Of a DNA stretch of 64,000 bases, positions 45,312 to 56,255 are shown in pieces. The position numbers and the translations under genes were made by a program. Positions within the stretch are counted from its first letter, which is position 1, and each line of letters starts with the position of its first letter. The stretch is from Endocalyx cinctus (Eukaryota; Ascomycota; Sordariomycetes; Amphisphaeriales; Apiosporaceae). The stretch is taken from NCBI GenBank assembly GCA_001600455.1, contig BCKC01000002.1, positions 5,669,682-5,733,681 of the forward strand, given 5' to 3'. The notes below the pieces were generated by a model. That model was not told the origin of the DNA and ran no database searches. It saw nothing but the letters and a program-made list of their open reading frames with translations.

Positions 45312-46187
45312 ATGGATACTTCAGCTACTGGTGCACATAACGATGAAAACCACCCAGATATTAGCCCATGGGTAAAACCAAGCGGTAGACTCACGCCCCA
45401 GTCCCTTCCGAAGCTCAAGATCCGGCCCTACCGCGGCCCCCGTCCCGAGACCGTGATGGACCTCGACGCCGACCGTTTCGTCCGCATGTGTCAAATATTA
45501 GGCTCGGCTCCGACCATGGTCAAGACATACCCGGTACGCGGCTTCACTCCCGCGGTTGGATCACCTTCCCCGTGGGAACGTCGAGACACCAGCGCGGACC
45601 CGAGCCCGGATACGCCGTTCGACATGAACTTTACCGCCAGGGACGAAATAGCCGGCCAGGTATACCTGAGGCTCTCGGATTCCGCGCGCAAACGAGCTTC
45701 TGAGCTGTGGTTACTACTTCAGGTTGACCCTGCTGGCCATCACAACCCGGCTATCCTAAACGAGATCCGCGAGATTTACGAGAAACGCGAGTTGTACATA
45801 AATAAGATAACACAGATCAGAAATAGGATAATAATCCGTCGTGAATTCAGAGAATTTATGCATAATCGACCTTATCCTACTTGTAGATTTATTGACGAAG
45901 ACGGCGAAGACAGCGAAGACAGCGAAGACAGCGTAGACGGGGAAGATAGGAAAGACAGTAACGACAGCGACGAAGACAGAGACTATAGCGAAGTTAGCGA
46001 AGTTAGCGAAGACAGCAAAGAGGATACCCGTGTGAAAGAAGATGACGAAAATGAAGACAGCGGAGATTGCGAAGATTGCGAAGAGGAGGTGCAGATAAAC
46101 GGCGAAGAAAACTGCTTCAAAGTCTACTGCGCCGTAGATTATTGCGACGAAGATGAAGAAGGCGATGAAGAATTCCTAGGATACTGA
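45312..46187 (+). CDS. Hypothetical protein with an acidic repetitive tail
   Basis: The frame is open further upstream, but the first in-frame ATG is 45312, giving 291 residues (MDTSATGAHNDENH). Residues 20-180 look globular, including PETVMDLDADRFVRMCQILG and ARKRASELWLLLQVDP. The tail from about residue 196 is highly acidic, built from GEDSEDSEDS-type repeats encoded by near-identical gaagacagc units (about 45899-46080). It ends with a Cys/Asp/Glu-rich segment. I recognise no family. The tail suggests binding to basic partners such as histones, but that is inference. Confidence 0.55.
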   Translation: MDTSATGAHNDENHPDISPWVKPSGRLTPQSLPKLKIRPYRGPRPETVMDLDADRFVRMCQILGSAPTMVKTYPVRGFTPAVGSPSPWERRDTSADPSPDTPFDMNFTARDEIAGQVYLRLSDSARKRASELWLLLQVDPAGHHNPAILNEIREIYEKRELYINKITQIRNRIIIRREFREFMHNRPYPTCRFIDEDGEDSEDSEDSVDGEDRKDSNDSDEDRDYSEVSEVSEDSKEDTRVKEDDENEDSGDCEDCEEEVQINGEENCFKVYCAVDYCDEDEEGDEEFLGY

Positions 46188-47012
46188 GAAAGAAAAGTGA
46201 GTTTCCCGCCCCCCTCCTTCTCCGATGTCATGTTTTGTTCAATCTCCACTTTGGATTTCTGGAGTTATTCTTGGTTTTGATTTGGGTAAGTACACGTATC
46301 AATCCGCATGTTTAGTGCGTCCAAGGCTACCTAATAGGCAAATATTATCGCGTTGCATGTTTCCATAGGCATAGTACGTCAGATAGACGGGATTCTATTT
46401 AGAAATGTTATAAAACTACTTCAGAGTATGTGAGAGAATGTGAATCGCATGGTGTGTCGGAAGCTTAAGTGCTATCCATGGATATTCTGATTACATCTAA
46501 AAATTACCAACGAAGCATTGTCGCAAGTAGTATACAGAAACAAAAAGAAACAAGGCCTAATAACTAAATGATAGTCAATGGAATTATGCGAGCTGTATTT
46601 CAATTGTTTAATGCTGGCTTTCCATGCAAGTCAAGATTCCAAGTTGCCGGGTTGTAATATGTACATGAACACATTAGCGGTTCACTAACCCCCTGTAGCC
46701 ACTAACCGTATACCCCTCCGACGGCTCCAGTAGCATCCCACCGGGACCTTTAACATGCTACAGATCATCACATTGTGGCTGATTGATACAGTAGTGTAAG
46801 ATTTGTCTCTACACTAAGTCATACCTGCCAAGGGTTCAATTCGTGAGGATGAAACGCTGTAATTACATCACAGTTTCACGATCTCCTCGTAAGTAATAGT
46901 ACTTGAAGTCATCGTTTTCTCTCGTCTTGTTATTTCAAGATACTTAGGTCGGAAAACTTTCTTTCCGCAAATTACCAGTGCAAGAGTTATTTACTCAGTC
47001 ATAGCAGAGAAC
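46188..47012. other. Intergenic region upstream of the methyltransferase
   Basis: About 0.8 kb; no supported gene. Presumably the terminator of the acidic protein gene and the methyltransferase promoter. Confidence 0.5.
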
Positions 47013-48259
47013 ATGAGTAGTATAGGAACCAAGACTGCCACCGATGTCCACCCCGGCGAGCAGCATAGCATTCCTGAGTATGAAGCTCACGGTTCATTTG
47101 TATCCTTAAAAGACAGGATCAAGCAGCATTACGATATTGCCTCGGATTATTATTATTCTCTTTGGTAGCTAAATCTCTCTCTTTCGCTGGTGCATCCGGT
47201 CGCCAGTTAACCCATCCATATCTAACTACTCAAGTACTTAACAGGGGTCAACATATCCATCATGGGTACTTCCAAGCACCGACTGATACCAAAGAGATCG
47301 CTCAGGTGAACCTAATCAATTATCTAACCAAGATTTCAGACTTGCCCAAGAAATGTAAAGTTCTCGATGTCGGATGCGGTATCGGCGGTACCTCGCGCTT
47401 CCTAGCCAAGGAGCACGGATGCGACGTGACCGGCATCACCATCAGCGGGAAGCAAGTCGAGATTGCAAATCGGCTCACATCGGCCGAGGTCTCTTCTTCA
47501 TCTGCTCCCGACAAGAGTAAGACTTCGGACGCTCCCCCGGCTTATCCATCGGGCGGCGGTTGTCGATTCGTCGAGCTCGACGCCGAGTATATGGCGGAGT
47601 ACTTCGCGCAGTTATCGACTTCAAACGGCTCTCCACGTGATACTATTACTACCACTAGTAGTAGTGCCACCAACTTCGACGTCGTCTGGATTTCCGAAGC
47701 CTTGTCTCATTTCCCGGATAAGAAGCGCTTCTTCCGCTCGGCGTTTTCGTTGCTAGGGAAGAGCGCCGCTATCAGTAGCGGCGGATCTGCGCCTCGTCGC
47801 CTCGTGATAGCCGACTGGTTCAAGGCGCCTGGATTGACGCCCGAGCAGGAAACTGCCGATATTAAGCCCATCGAGGATGGTATGCTGCTGCCGCCTCTCT
47901 GCACGGCGGATCAATATGTGGAACTGGCGCGGGACGCTGGGTTCAAAGTTAAAGAGGGCCCGATAGATATTAGTAGCAGTGTTGCGAAGACTTGGTAAGC
48001 CGCTTCTCCCGTCTCTCTCCCTCTCTCCCACTCTCTTTTCCGCTCCATTATCTTTTCACTTATCTTATATCCCCTAATTTGACTCTGACTCTTATTCAGG
48101 GATATATCCTGGTCATTGGTATCTTCACCGTCACTCTGGGCATTTGCAATTTCGCAAGGACGAGACGGCCTGGCTTTCCTGCAGTCCTTCCGCGCCATGA
48201 GGAGAGGTTACACAAACGGGACCTTTAGATACGCTATCATGTGTTTTGAAATAGCATAA
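47013..48259 (+). CDS. Class I SAM-dependent methyltransferase (sterol C24 / gamma-tocopherol MT-like), 3 exons
   Basis: Predicted 353-residue methyltransferase. Exons 47013-47164, 47245-47994 and 48100-48259 keep frame (1062 nt); both introns interrupt a TGG codon. The N terminus (IKQHYDIASDYYYSLWGQHIHHGYF) is the substrate-lid block of the sterol-24/tocopherol methyltransferase group. Motif I is VLDVGCGIGGTSRFL (Asp92 at its core), and the post-I region DVTGITISGKQVEIA fits. A Ser/Thr/Pro-rich insertion (about 125-180) interrupts the fold before DVVWISEALSHFPDK. The C-terminal SFRAMRRGYTNGTFRYAIMCFE block is typical of fungal secondary-metabolism relatives. Probable small-molecule C- or N-methylation; the substrate is not readable. 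It is directly followed by a wrecked FAD oxidase on the same strand. Confidence 0.87.
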
Positions 48260-48747
48260 TGCTAAGCCTTTAGAGGTAAAGATGACGGTGCCGTGAGAAA
48301 TTATAGAGAACTTTAGACCGTATTACTACGATAATCTTGAATGGTCTTTGCTCATCTAACCTCTAGAGATTTTTCGAATGCTTGAGTGAAAGTGTCAATG
48401 TAGAAACTTATCCTGAAAAGGATATCTTGATTTGATATATACCTGGATTTAATCAACCCGACACCGCCCAGGGATATGCTCTCGTCCCCACGAACACCGC
48501 ACGCGGCGGATTGCGAGCCTCTATTAGAAGAAATCGGCCGTGTCACGTAGAGGGGTAGGTGACATTTATCACGTATCTCTCAGCAAATCAGCCATAACCT
48601 GGAAAATGTAATCACACAGAAGTAGAGAGCGTGAATAAATAGTCTCCATCCATCCCTTCATCCCTCCCCTTTGTATCTCCTTCTCTTCTCGTTTCTGACT
48701 GAAGGATGCATCACTTCATGACGTATATTCAGGAGGTAGTAAATTAA

Positions 48748-50085
48748 ATGTCAACTCACTCATCCTACATTATTGTAGGCGCAGGTGCCTTCGGCGGGTC
48801 TACGCGATATTCTATACGCAGGCCTTGTGCTCGAGGCCCACCCGCTGTAGCACCCCTTTCACCGCGAGAGCGGTATCCACTGGGTCTGCTCGGACGGATT
48901 CGCTTAGGAGGTGATCGAGAACTTCCGCAGGTTGGGTAAGAGAGAGACGGAGATGGTCTCGTTGCTAGTCGCACCCATTGAGAAGGCCAAGATGAAGTAT
49001 TACAGCGGCATCTTCACCGAAGCGGATTACGCGGGGATCGAGAACGTGCTGATCAATAAGACCGGAAGGTGGGCCGACGGTAAGAGTGCGCTACGGGCTG
49101 TTATCACGAGGGCGGTGGATCTGGGTATAAAGTTTGTTGGTGCCGAGGTCGAGATGCTTGAGTTCATGCGGGGAGGTGACGGTGCGTGCACAGGCATGAG
49201 ATCGAATTCCTCGCAGGTATTCGAGGCTGCTCATCCAATACTCTCCGCGAGTGCTTATACGGAAATGTTACTTGAACGGGCCTCTGATTATACCGGTCGG
49301 GGCTCTTTGCGTGCATGTGGTAGGATGACTGCTGCAGCTATGGTTAAGGGATTATCAACGCTTGATGAGGAAACTTTAGAGGTATAAGCAAATATGCCCG
49401 CATGTGTTCAAGTGAACTCTTTCGAGAGAGAGGGGGTTATTTCTCTCTCTCTTTTTTTTTTTTTTTTTTTTTGCTATACCTGGCCGCTCGAAGATATTCC
49501 TACTGATAAGATGCTAATTGATGGGAAGGAACCGCGAATAGTGTAATGCCTCCAAATAATAACAAACTGAAGTGGTCAGGCCAGACTCTGATCCAGAATA
49601 CTCAAGTTTCATCTTCCGGACGTGAATCATCGACACCGCCCCATTTCCCAGACTATGCTCAGTGCAACGTTTTTGAATGGTTGAAAGAGGAGATACCCTT
49701 GGAGAATAAAGTTATATTCGGCGAGAATTGCGAAAATTTGAATATCGACACCTACACGTTTTTTTTAGTAGGTAAAGAACATTTAGCAGAAATTTTCATA
49801 TGCGAAAGTGAAGCAATGTATTAAAGTGGCGCTGCTATGGATTCATGTATTCCCAGCTCAAATTTCATTATCTTGCCTCACTCAGCTACCAGAAACCCCT
49901 ATTTGGCTACTTGCGGGTCATTACATGCGTGGAAATTCTCTCCGGTGCTCGGAAATTATGTCGTACAAATGCTGGAAAGTTCCATGGAACACGAGCTTGC
50001 TGACAGGTGCGCTCGGGATAGAGACCTTCCCGGCGTGGAGGATAACAAGGAATGGCCGAGGGCCGAGTTGAAAGATCTTTCGTAA
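48748..50085 (+). pseudogene. Fructosyl-amine/sarcosine-oxidase-like FAD oxidoreductase, degraded
   Basis: Pieces in successive frames match one fungal FAD amine-oxidase in order. At 48748 is a dinucleotide-binding start (SSYIIVGAGAFGGST). After a deletion come an HRESGIHWV-type segment and an IENFRRLGK segment near 48915, then a long frame at 48960-49387 with GRWADGKSALRAVITRAV and GRMTAAAMVKGL. From 49546 follows PPNNNKLKWSG and GENCENLNIDTYTF. From about 49858 comes the C terminus with ILPHSATRNPYLAT, WKFSPVLGNYVVQMLE and DKNEWPRAELKDL-like sequence. Frame changes occur near 48830, 48910 and 49825, a T20 tract interrupts at 49452-49473, and the first 150 residues are mostly missing. No intron model I tried repairs it. 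Intact relatives are about 430-480 aa. Confidence 0.75.
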
Positions 50086-50678
50086 TATTTCAAATGTGCA
50101 AGTTACATGAATACGATGGTTGAGTAATTAGTTAGTCTCTACTTATTTCTTGCATCATTGGAATCCTCGGAGTGGGTGCACTATGAGTTCATGTTTCTCT
50201 AATGACACGTGTGAATAAAATGACAGCAGCAGACTTCCGTTCTCTATCCCGTCTTTCTCTAATTATCTTGAATGTGATACATCCTCCCTTGAGTGGATGG
50301 CTATCTCCAAGACGCTTGTTCGAAGTATTTTATCACCTTATGAATGTTCATGGCAAAAAACAACCTCTTCAGTGATGTAGCACAAATCATTTCTCGTGAG
50401 TATGGTCTAAATGACATTTTATAGTTATTATGAATTTATATCTGATATACAGCACGGCAATCTATATAAACAACTATGAATACTCCGACATTTGTACATA
50501 CCCATCACTCGAGTAAAGATTCTCTAACACCGCGCTTTTGTGTACATATTCTTTTCGAGTCATGTACATAGTACTATGTATAAAGTACTGTCCATGTTCT
50601 AAGTTTTTTTTTTTTTTTTCAGTTTTCTTGTCGTTTCTTATGCTTGGTATTTATAATTTCTACGATAATACTCTTATT
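50086..50678. other. Convergent spacer downstream of FAD pseudogene and kinase
   Basis: About 0.6 kb of AT-rich DNA with a T16 tract near 50605. No supported gene. Confidence 0.5.
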
Positions 50679-52994
50679 TCATGAACTTGGCGCTGTGACG
50701 TAAATAGACTCAGCTGCAGTGTAGAATAAATCTTCAGAACTAGAAGAAACCTTGGCAGGCTTGGGGTTAACTATCTCCTCTTCCTGCTCGGCCGGCTTGG
50801 GGACATCGTTTCCTTCTTCTTCTTCGGGACTCGAGTCAGAATCTAGCATCATTCTTTTTATCCATTCCATCTAATAAGCGGGGAGGGAAAAGAGTTACAC
50901 CTTATTAGCGAAAGACTATTGTCTGAAATACTTTAAAAAAAAAATCAATCTTGACCGTTAATTGCTTACCAAATCCTCATCTGTGTACATTTCATCCACG
51001 TACTGATTGCGTGGCTTGCCCATGTGCTGGGCCCATCTGTCGAGATCCCTGAGAGATGGTCGGTCTGAGGGCATATGAGCCATGCACTTGACTAGGAGAA
51101 AGCGTAGCGACCTATCGACGTGTCCGTATCTTAGTTCGTTGAGCAGATGAGAGCCGTAACTCGCCCAAGATTTTCCCTCGCTCGACATTCTCGCAGCCAA
51201 ACGAGGTGTTGCCGGGTAGCATCTCGTTATCAATGACTCCATTGTTAATGCGATATGCCATACGTTGGTCGCCGGGCCGAAATTGCCAACAGTTTCATTC
51301 GGGAGGTCGCTCGCATCCAAGGCTTTGGCATCCCACTCCGGTGTAAATTGCTCCTGTGATAGTGATCGAAATTGTGTTAGCGTTCCTGATCGGTTACTTC
51401 TTTATATTATTGCCTTTCTAAGATACGTACTGGTGCCAAATATAGACTCTTCCCGTATATACGGAAAGGAAGGCGTTCAGCGCTACAATCATCCACTCAT
51501 ATCAGTTTTACCATCATATAGTGCGCTCACATGGATGGTATAAATAAAAGCGTACAGGGTAGTCATCGTGCCTTTGTACCAATATCGAGTGAGCCCGAAA
51601 TCAGCAAGCTAAGCTCAGAAGTTTATATTAGTTCTAGAGTTATAAATGCCGGTGTATCGTAAATGGGAATCTGGCACGCACTTTGAGACGAGGAGTATAC
51701 TTGTGTTCTTCCCCGCTGTCCAATCGAAAGTTTTCTATATATACTACCAGAACTATCAGTATATTTCGCTCGATAATATCGTTGACTATGGAAGTACGAA
51801 TAAGCTGGCTGTACTCACTATTGGTTGGGTCAATATCGTGATGGACCATATCTCTTTGTCTGCCGTCTTCAGGATCAATTTTTACGTCGTCCATATCATA
51901 ACATCCACGTATTACTGATATCAAAATAAGGTGCTGCTCTTTGGCGCAATATAATTAGGGGAGAAAGATGGGCCAGAGGCGCAGAACTTACGACAGAGAA
52001 AAAATCTCCAAAGGATCCGATTTGGAACTGTTTCATTCCTCTCGTTTAATTTATATAGGAAGTTTGCCACTGCAAATCTCCAAGTTAGCCAGGGTTCACT
52101 TGTATATGTAAAACGGCGACGCTCATAGACTTATTGCACGCCAATGGAGCATAGTTTCAGAACCAATCTGAAGACCACTCGATAGATATCGATTCCCATG
52201 ATTCAAAGGGCAAAAAAAGAAGGAAAAGGAATTTTCACAATCGCCATTCTGGAAAAATTCCATGACTAATATTTCTCTCGGGGCCGGCGGCAGTGATTTC
52301 TGTACACCCAACTCTTCATCGTACAGCCAGTATCGATTTGTCGACTGTAGCATTCCGGCCAAGACTTCAATATCATCTTCCACGATGTCGTCATCGGGCT
52401 TTATTTTCAAGTCTCTGGGAAACGGCTCTCGGGGTGGTACGACTTGAACTATGTGGTCTGTTCCTCTAAGATCCTAGCTCAATGTACTCTTGTTTAGTGT
52501 CGGACCAAAGATTGGGCAAGGGAAGAAAATAGTAGTTAATCCGTATCATATTAAAGTCTCACCTCCATAAATCCCCTCTCTCTTATTAAAACACTCGCGT
52601 TGTTTCCGAGAGAAGCTTTTACGGCGACACTATTGGTACTGGGTATCCCGCCCCAGTCGACGAGAGAATACTTAAGGGCGATACCTTGTCCTCCCCATCC
52701 CAGTACGCGATCAAAGCTGAGTATCTCGGGCCAGTAATCGAATGATCTGTTCATCTCTTGGTATACTTTGTAGGCGATCTTGGCCCCCGGATCTCTCTCA
52801 AGTTCTTCAGGGGTCGCATCTTCGAGACGTTCGAAACTCTCGGCTCGTGCCTGCCTTGCGTATATCCATTGCTGCGGCCTACGGTTTGTATTTTCGTAAA
52901 TATTGGGCTTAGGCCTTTCTCGATTAATCTCTAGTTGTCGCCACTTGACAAAATACCGGCGGACCTTCTCGACCTGTACAGGGTTTGCCGCCAT
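50679..52994 (-). CDS. Divergent fungal protein kinase-like protein, several introns
   Basis: Kinase-fold protein read in pieces on the minus strand. The ATG at 52994 (MAANPVQVEK) gives an N-terminal helical region, then the glycine-rich loop VLGWGGQGIAL and VAVKASL (ATP-binding Lys), ending near 52565. Next come DLRGTDHIVQVVPP and the hinge-like REILVMEFFQNGD (52470-52230), the catalytic loop VHHDIDPTN (about 51830, HxDxxxxN in place of HRD), LADFGLTRYW (DFG, about 51600), and a C-lobe exon at 50958-51330 (NVWHIALTMESLI and SDRPSLRDLDRWAQ). The last exon (50679-50870) is an acidic, Glu/Pro/Ser-rich tail. At least five introns; exact borders uncertain. These divergent kinases are multicopy in many filamentous fungi. 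The catalytic residues appear present, so it may be active. Confidence 0.75.
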
Positions 52995-53443
52995 AGTAGT
53001 TGTGGACTTTCGTTGTTGATGCCAGTGTACCTTAGCCAATTTGCCTACGCTATTGCATATTGTGAAAAATAAAAAAGTGCAAACAGAATAACGCAAGAAA
53101 CCATCGATATTTTTCGGAACACCTAAGAAATATTCAAACTACGAGATAATAGCATTAGACAACACACGAAAGAAATTTTTTATTAGCCAGATATGACACA
53201 AAGAAAGAAAATAGAAGGCCGGGCACTAAAGTTACGGCAGACTTGCAATCAAGAACAAAGAGGTCGATGGTTTCGTACGGTGTCTTGTTCAATTTCTAGC
53301 ATCTGAGACAGTACTAAACTCTAGTTAATACCAATCAAAATGCTTTTGCTTCGAAAAATAATCACACTCTGCGCCTTTCATTCTTAATAAAATTTATTTT
53401 AAGATTATCAATATTATGTATTTGATAACTTATAGACTTTGCA

Positions 53444-53496
53444 TTTACGAAAGCGTTAGAACTTGCGGAGATGAGTTGGGAGCTTGGTGATCATAT
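53444..53496 (+). repeat. Dispersed repeat, copy 2 (partner at 36084-36136)
   Basis: Same length as copy 1, 38 of 53 bases identical, with nearly all differences transitions. The surrounding 100-200 bases retain patchy similarity (for example ttg(aa/gg)ggtta and (g/c)cttcgaaa blocks), suggesting a longer decayed element. Confidence 0.55.
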
Positions 53497-54015
53497 AATA
53501 GAGTGTACCATGTAAATATTTCATTGAATTGGGGGTTAAGGATCTATCTACTTCCATGAATAGAAAGGGAGCCCAGCACCCTATTTATAATGCTTTCGGG
53601 GCTTTCAATACGTAATTTCAGGATTGGTCAATCTCTCAGACCGGGTTGGTGAGCTTGATTCCACCCCTAAGTTTTACGCCTTCGAAACCAGATACCTAAC
53701 AGTCCCACTTCTCCGTCACATGTTTATAGTTATATTGTTAGTTTGTTATGAATTTCCGTGCATATAGTATTAGTAAATATAGGCTTGAAAGTAACTGTAG
53801 ATTAAAAAAGTTGCAAATGACTTGCTTCTCTTCAAGTTAATAAGGGAGCATAACAAAGCTATTGCATTTAATCTTGTAATAATAATTATAAGATGAAATC
53901 GGCTCTATGCCGTAGCTATGAAGTATTTCTATTTCAGGACTTGCCAATCGGGCATACCGTCTCCATTTACAGAAGTCGGCTCAGTCGACATAAGGATGGC
54001 TTAGGTGCAACGTAG

Positions 54016-54339
54016 TGTCAGCGGTATTAGGTGGAGCAGTTATTAAAAGCGTGGTTACGGCTACCCTCCGGGTAGCCCGTGTAGAATAGGTCTATATAAG
54101 GAAGGGCTTCCACCCCTCGAGAGAGATATGGAAGGTCAAGAATCAATAAGATATATTATTAGGCTCTTAAAATTACACTGCTAAACTCTAGCTACGTAAC
54201 TCCTCGACAATATCCTCCAACGTACTCCATTTTCTCACAGGTAGGCCGGCTCAGACCTGTCTACCTTACTTCTTGAGGCTCCCCCTCACAGCAGAAAGTT
54301 TCTCGGGCTTCGAACCGGGAAAGAATCGCGGGAGCGCCA
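54016..54339 (+). mobile_element. LTR-retrotransposon remnant (solo-LTR-like)
   Basis: A block starting TGTCA and ending GCCA contains a perfect hairpin (ggctaccc-tcc-gggtagcc), a TATA box (ctatataagg) and a polyadenylation-like AATCAATAAG, the promoter/terminator arrangement of a fungal Copia-type LTR. Directly downstream at 54341-54350 is TTTGATATCA, which differs from the common initiator-tRNA primer-binding sequence TGGTATCAGA by G-to-A changes. No internal gag or pol sequence follows and no target duplication was found. Boundaries are tentative. Confidence 0.4.
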
Positions 54340-54420
54340 GTTTGATATCAAAATACAATGATCTGTTATTTAATTGTCGATTATGGATTTCCACCCGGCT
54401 CAACAACCCATCCTCACAAG

Positions 54421-56255
54421 TTATTTAAGTGAATCGTCCGTGATCCTCAACCACATATTCTTATGGAGATATATGATATACACCGACTCATCCCAGCCAT
54501 GACCCGGGTTGAGAAGTTGGAAGTTGAAAACCCGGAAAAGCTGTTCGTGTAGGTTATGTTAGCCTCTAAGTTATCTCTGTCATAGTTTTGGCATTTAAAC
54601 TCCTAGTTAGTTATTACCTCAAATATTATCTTGCTAAGTTCCATCAAAGCGACCGACTTTCCGGCACACATCCAACGGCCACCACCAAACGTTATGTCTA
54701 AGGCGCGCATCATCTCAGCTTTTACAGTTTCGTCGCAGTCGAGGAAGCGTTCCGGTCGGAAAGCTTCGGTATCTTGACCGAAAATATATTTTGACCTCGT
54801 TAGGGCGAAATTGTTATGGCCAATCGCCGTTCCAGCTGGCAGATATATCCCGTGAAATGTGTCGCCACCTGCTGGTACCTTTTTGAAGTGTCCGTAGATA
54901 GCTGGGTTCTTTAGGCGGATGCCTTCCCAGATGATTGCCTAGATATGGAACGCTGTTACCAAGCCCGCCGAATTACCCCAAGTTATAACAATCGTAAGAC
55001 TCGGAAAGCTATGCTTGACGTACCTGCAAGTAAGGCATATTGAGAGTTTCTTCGTATGTTATTGGACTTGAAACTTTTTTCTTAGCTACAAGTTCCTTGA
55101 TTTCACCCTTCAGACGTGTGTATACTGTCGGCGTGCCGATGAGGTACATCATAGTGCCTCGAAGAACTGTCGACGTCGAATCCGATCCAGCCAGTATCTG
55201 TACCATTGCCTCGCTATTGCACTCATCTTGCGTCATTCCGCGTCGTATGAAGGCCCCCTAAGATATTAGTTAGTTGATTCGGTGATATAAATTCTAACTC
55301 CCTAGAAGATTAGAGTCTAGAGTTGACGTCACAAATAAAACGGTAACGTACAATCATATCCTGCTTAGGCTTGGCATCCTTAGAAAACCTCTGGTTAATC
55401 AAGTCTCTGGTAAGTCTGAATGAACGTGAGTCAGTCTGGATTGATCTAGGAAATCTGAATCTAGCTCACGCACCCGATCATCTTGCCCACTCCTGCCTTA
55501 TCTGTAGGTTTCGGACCAAGCCAGGAGAATATCGGCCGGGAGTAAAATATCGGCTCTATATATGGGAAATCCGTCATAATAGTCATCTGCACCAAGGACG
55601 TGTCAAGCTGTTCGAAGTATCCGTACAACCCCCCTTCGGATTGAAGGAAGCCAAACTCCTTGCCGTAGGCGAGTCGCGTTATGACATCCAAAGTGACCGA
55701 CCGTGCTAGAGGGATGAAGTCCACCGGCCTCAAACTATCATTCGTGGTAAGGTACTTCTCCCTGATCGTGTCGATTAGCTTGACGACCTGCTCGTCGACG
55801 GCGATTTCAAGGTCAGGGTTCTCTCGGCCGCTATACCCGCTCATAGCCATGGCTTTTCGGCGGTCGTGAGATTTATTGTCCAGCATGGTCAACATGCTCT
55901 CGTCGCTTCGATGAAACTTGACCGACTTGTACCACTTATCCTTGCTGTACTTAGTCCGAGCCCCGGATATCTGCCGGAGAACTTCTGGGTCGTCGGTGAC
56001 CACATGGTTGGGCCCAACTCGGACAATCCTACCATATTTCTTAAGTGCGAGGACACGTTGGTTGGACTCTCCGCTCATCCCGGTTCGCGCCATCCATAAA
56101 TGAGAGAATGATGCCAGCAAGGGTCCGGGGATATGGCGAAGGCGGTACCAGGCCACGATAGCCGATAGAACATACAATAGAATGAGAGATATTATCACAC
56201 CGAAACAAATACCTAGGGCGCCTAGTTCCTCGAATGATTGTAGTTTATCAGACAT
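54421..56255 (-). CDS. Cytochrome P450 monooxygenase (pisatin-demethylase-like class), 5 exons
   Basis: Predicted 506-residue ER-anchored P450. Exons (minus strand): 55474-56255, 55352-55415, 55024-55257, 54618-54938, 54421-54540, in frame (1521 nt). There is one N-terminal TM helix (about residues 13-36), then the Pro-rich hinge RHIPGPLLASF. Helix C region, I-helix AGSDSTST (the AGxDT oxygen-activation motif), the ExxR in EGIRLKNP, a PERF motif (AFRPERFL) and the heme loop FGGGRWMCAG with the axial Cys are all present. It has everything needed for activity. Class assignment (pisatin-demethylase/benzoate-hydroxylase-like fungal P450s) is from overall resemblance only. It is a likely tailoring oxidase, but its partner pathway is not evident in the window. 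Confidence 0.93.

Larger units (their letters stand above)
52995..54420. other. Intergenic region with dispersed-repeat copy and LTR-like remnant
   Basis: About 1.4 kb between the kinase start and the P450 3' end. It holds the second copy of the 53-base dispersed repeat (53444-53496) and an LTR-like block (54016-54339). No gene is supported. Confidence 0.5.
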
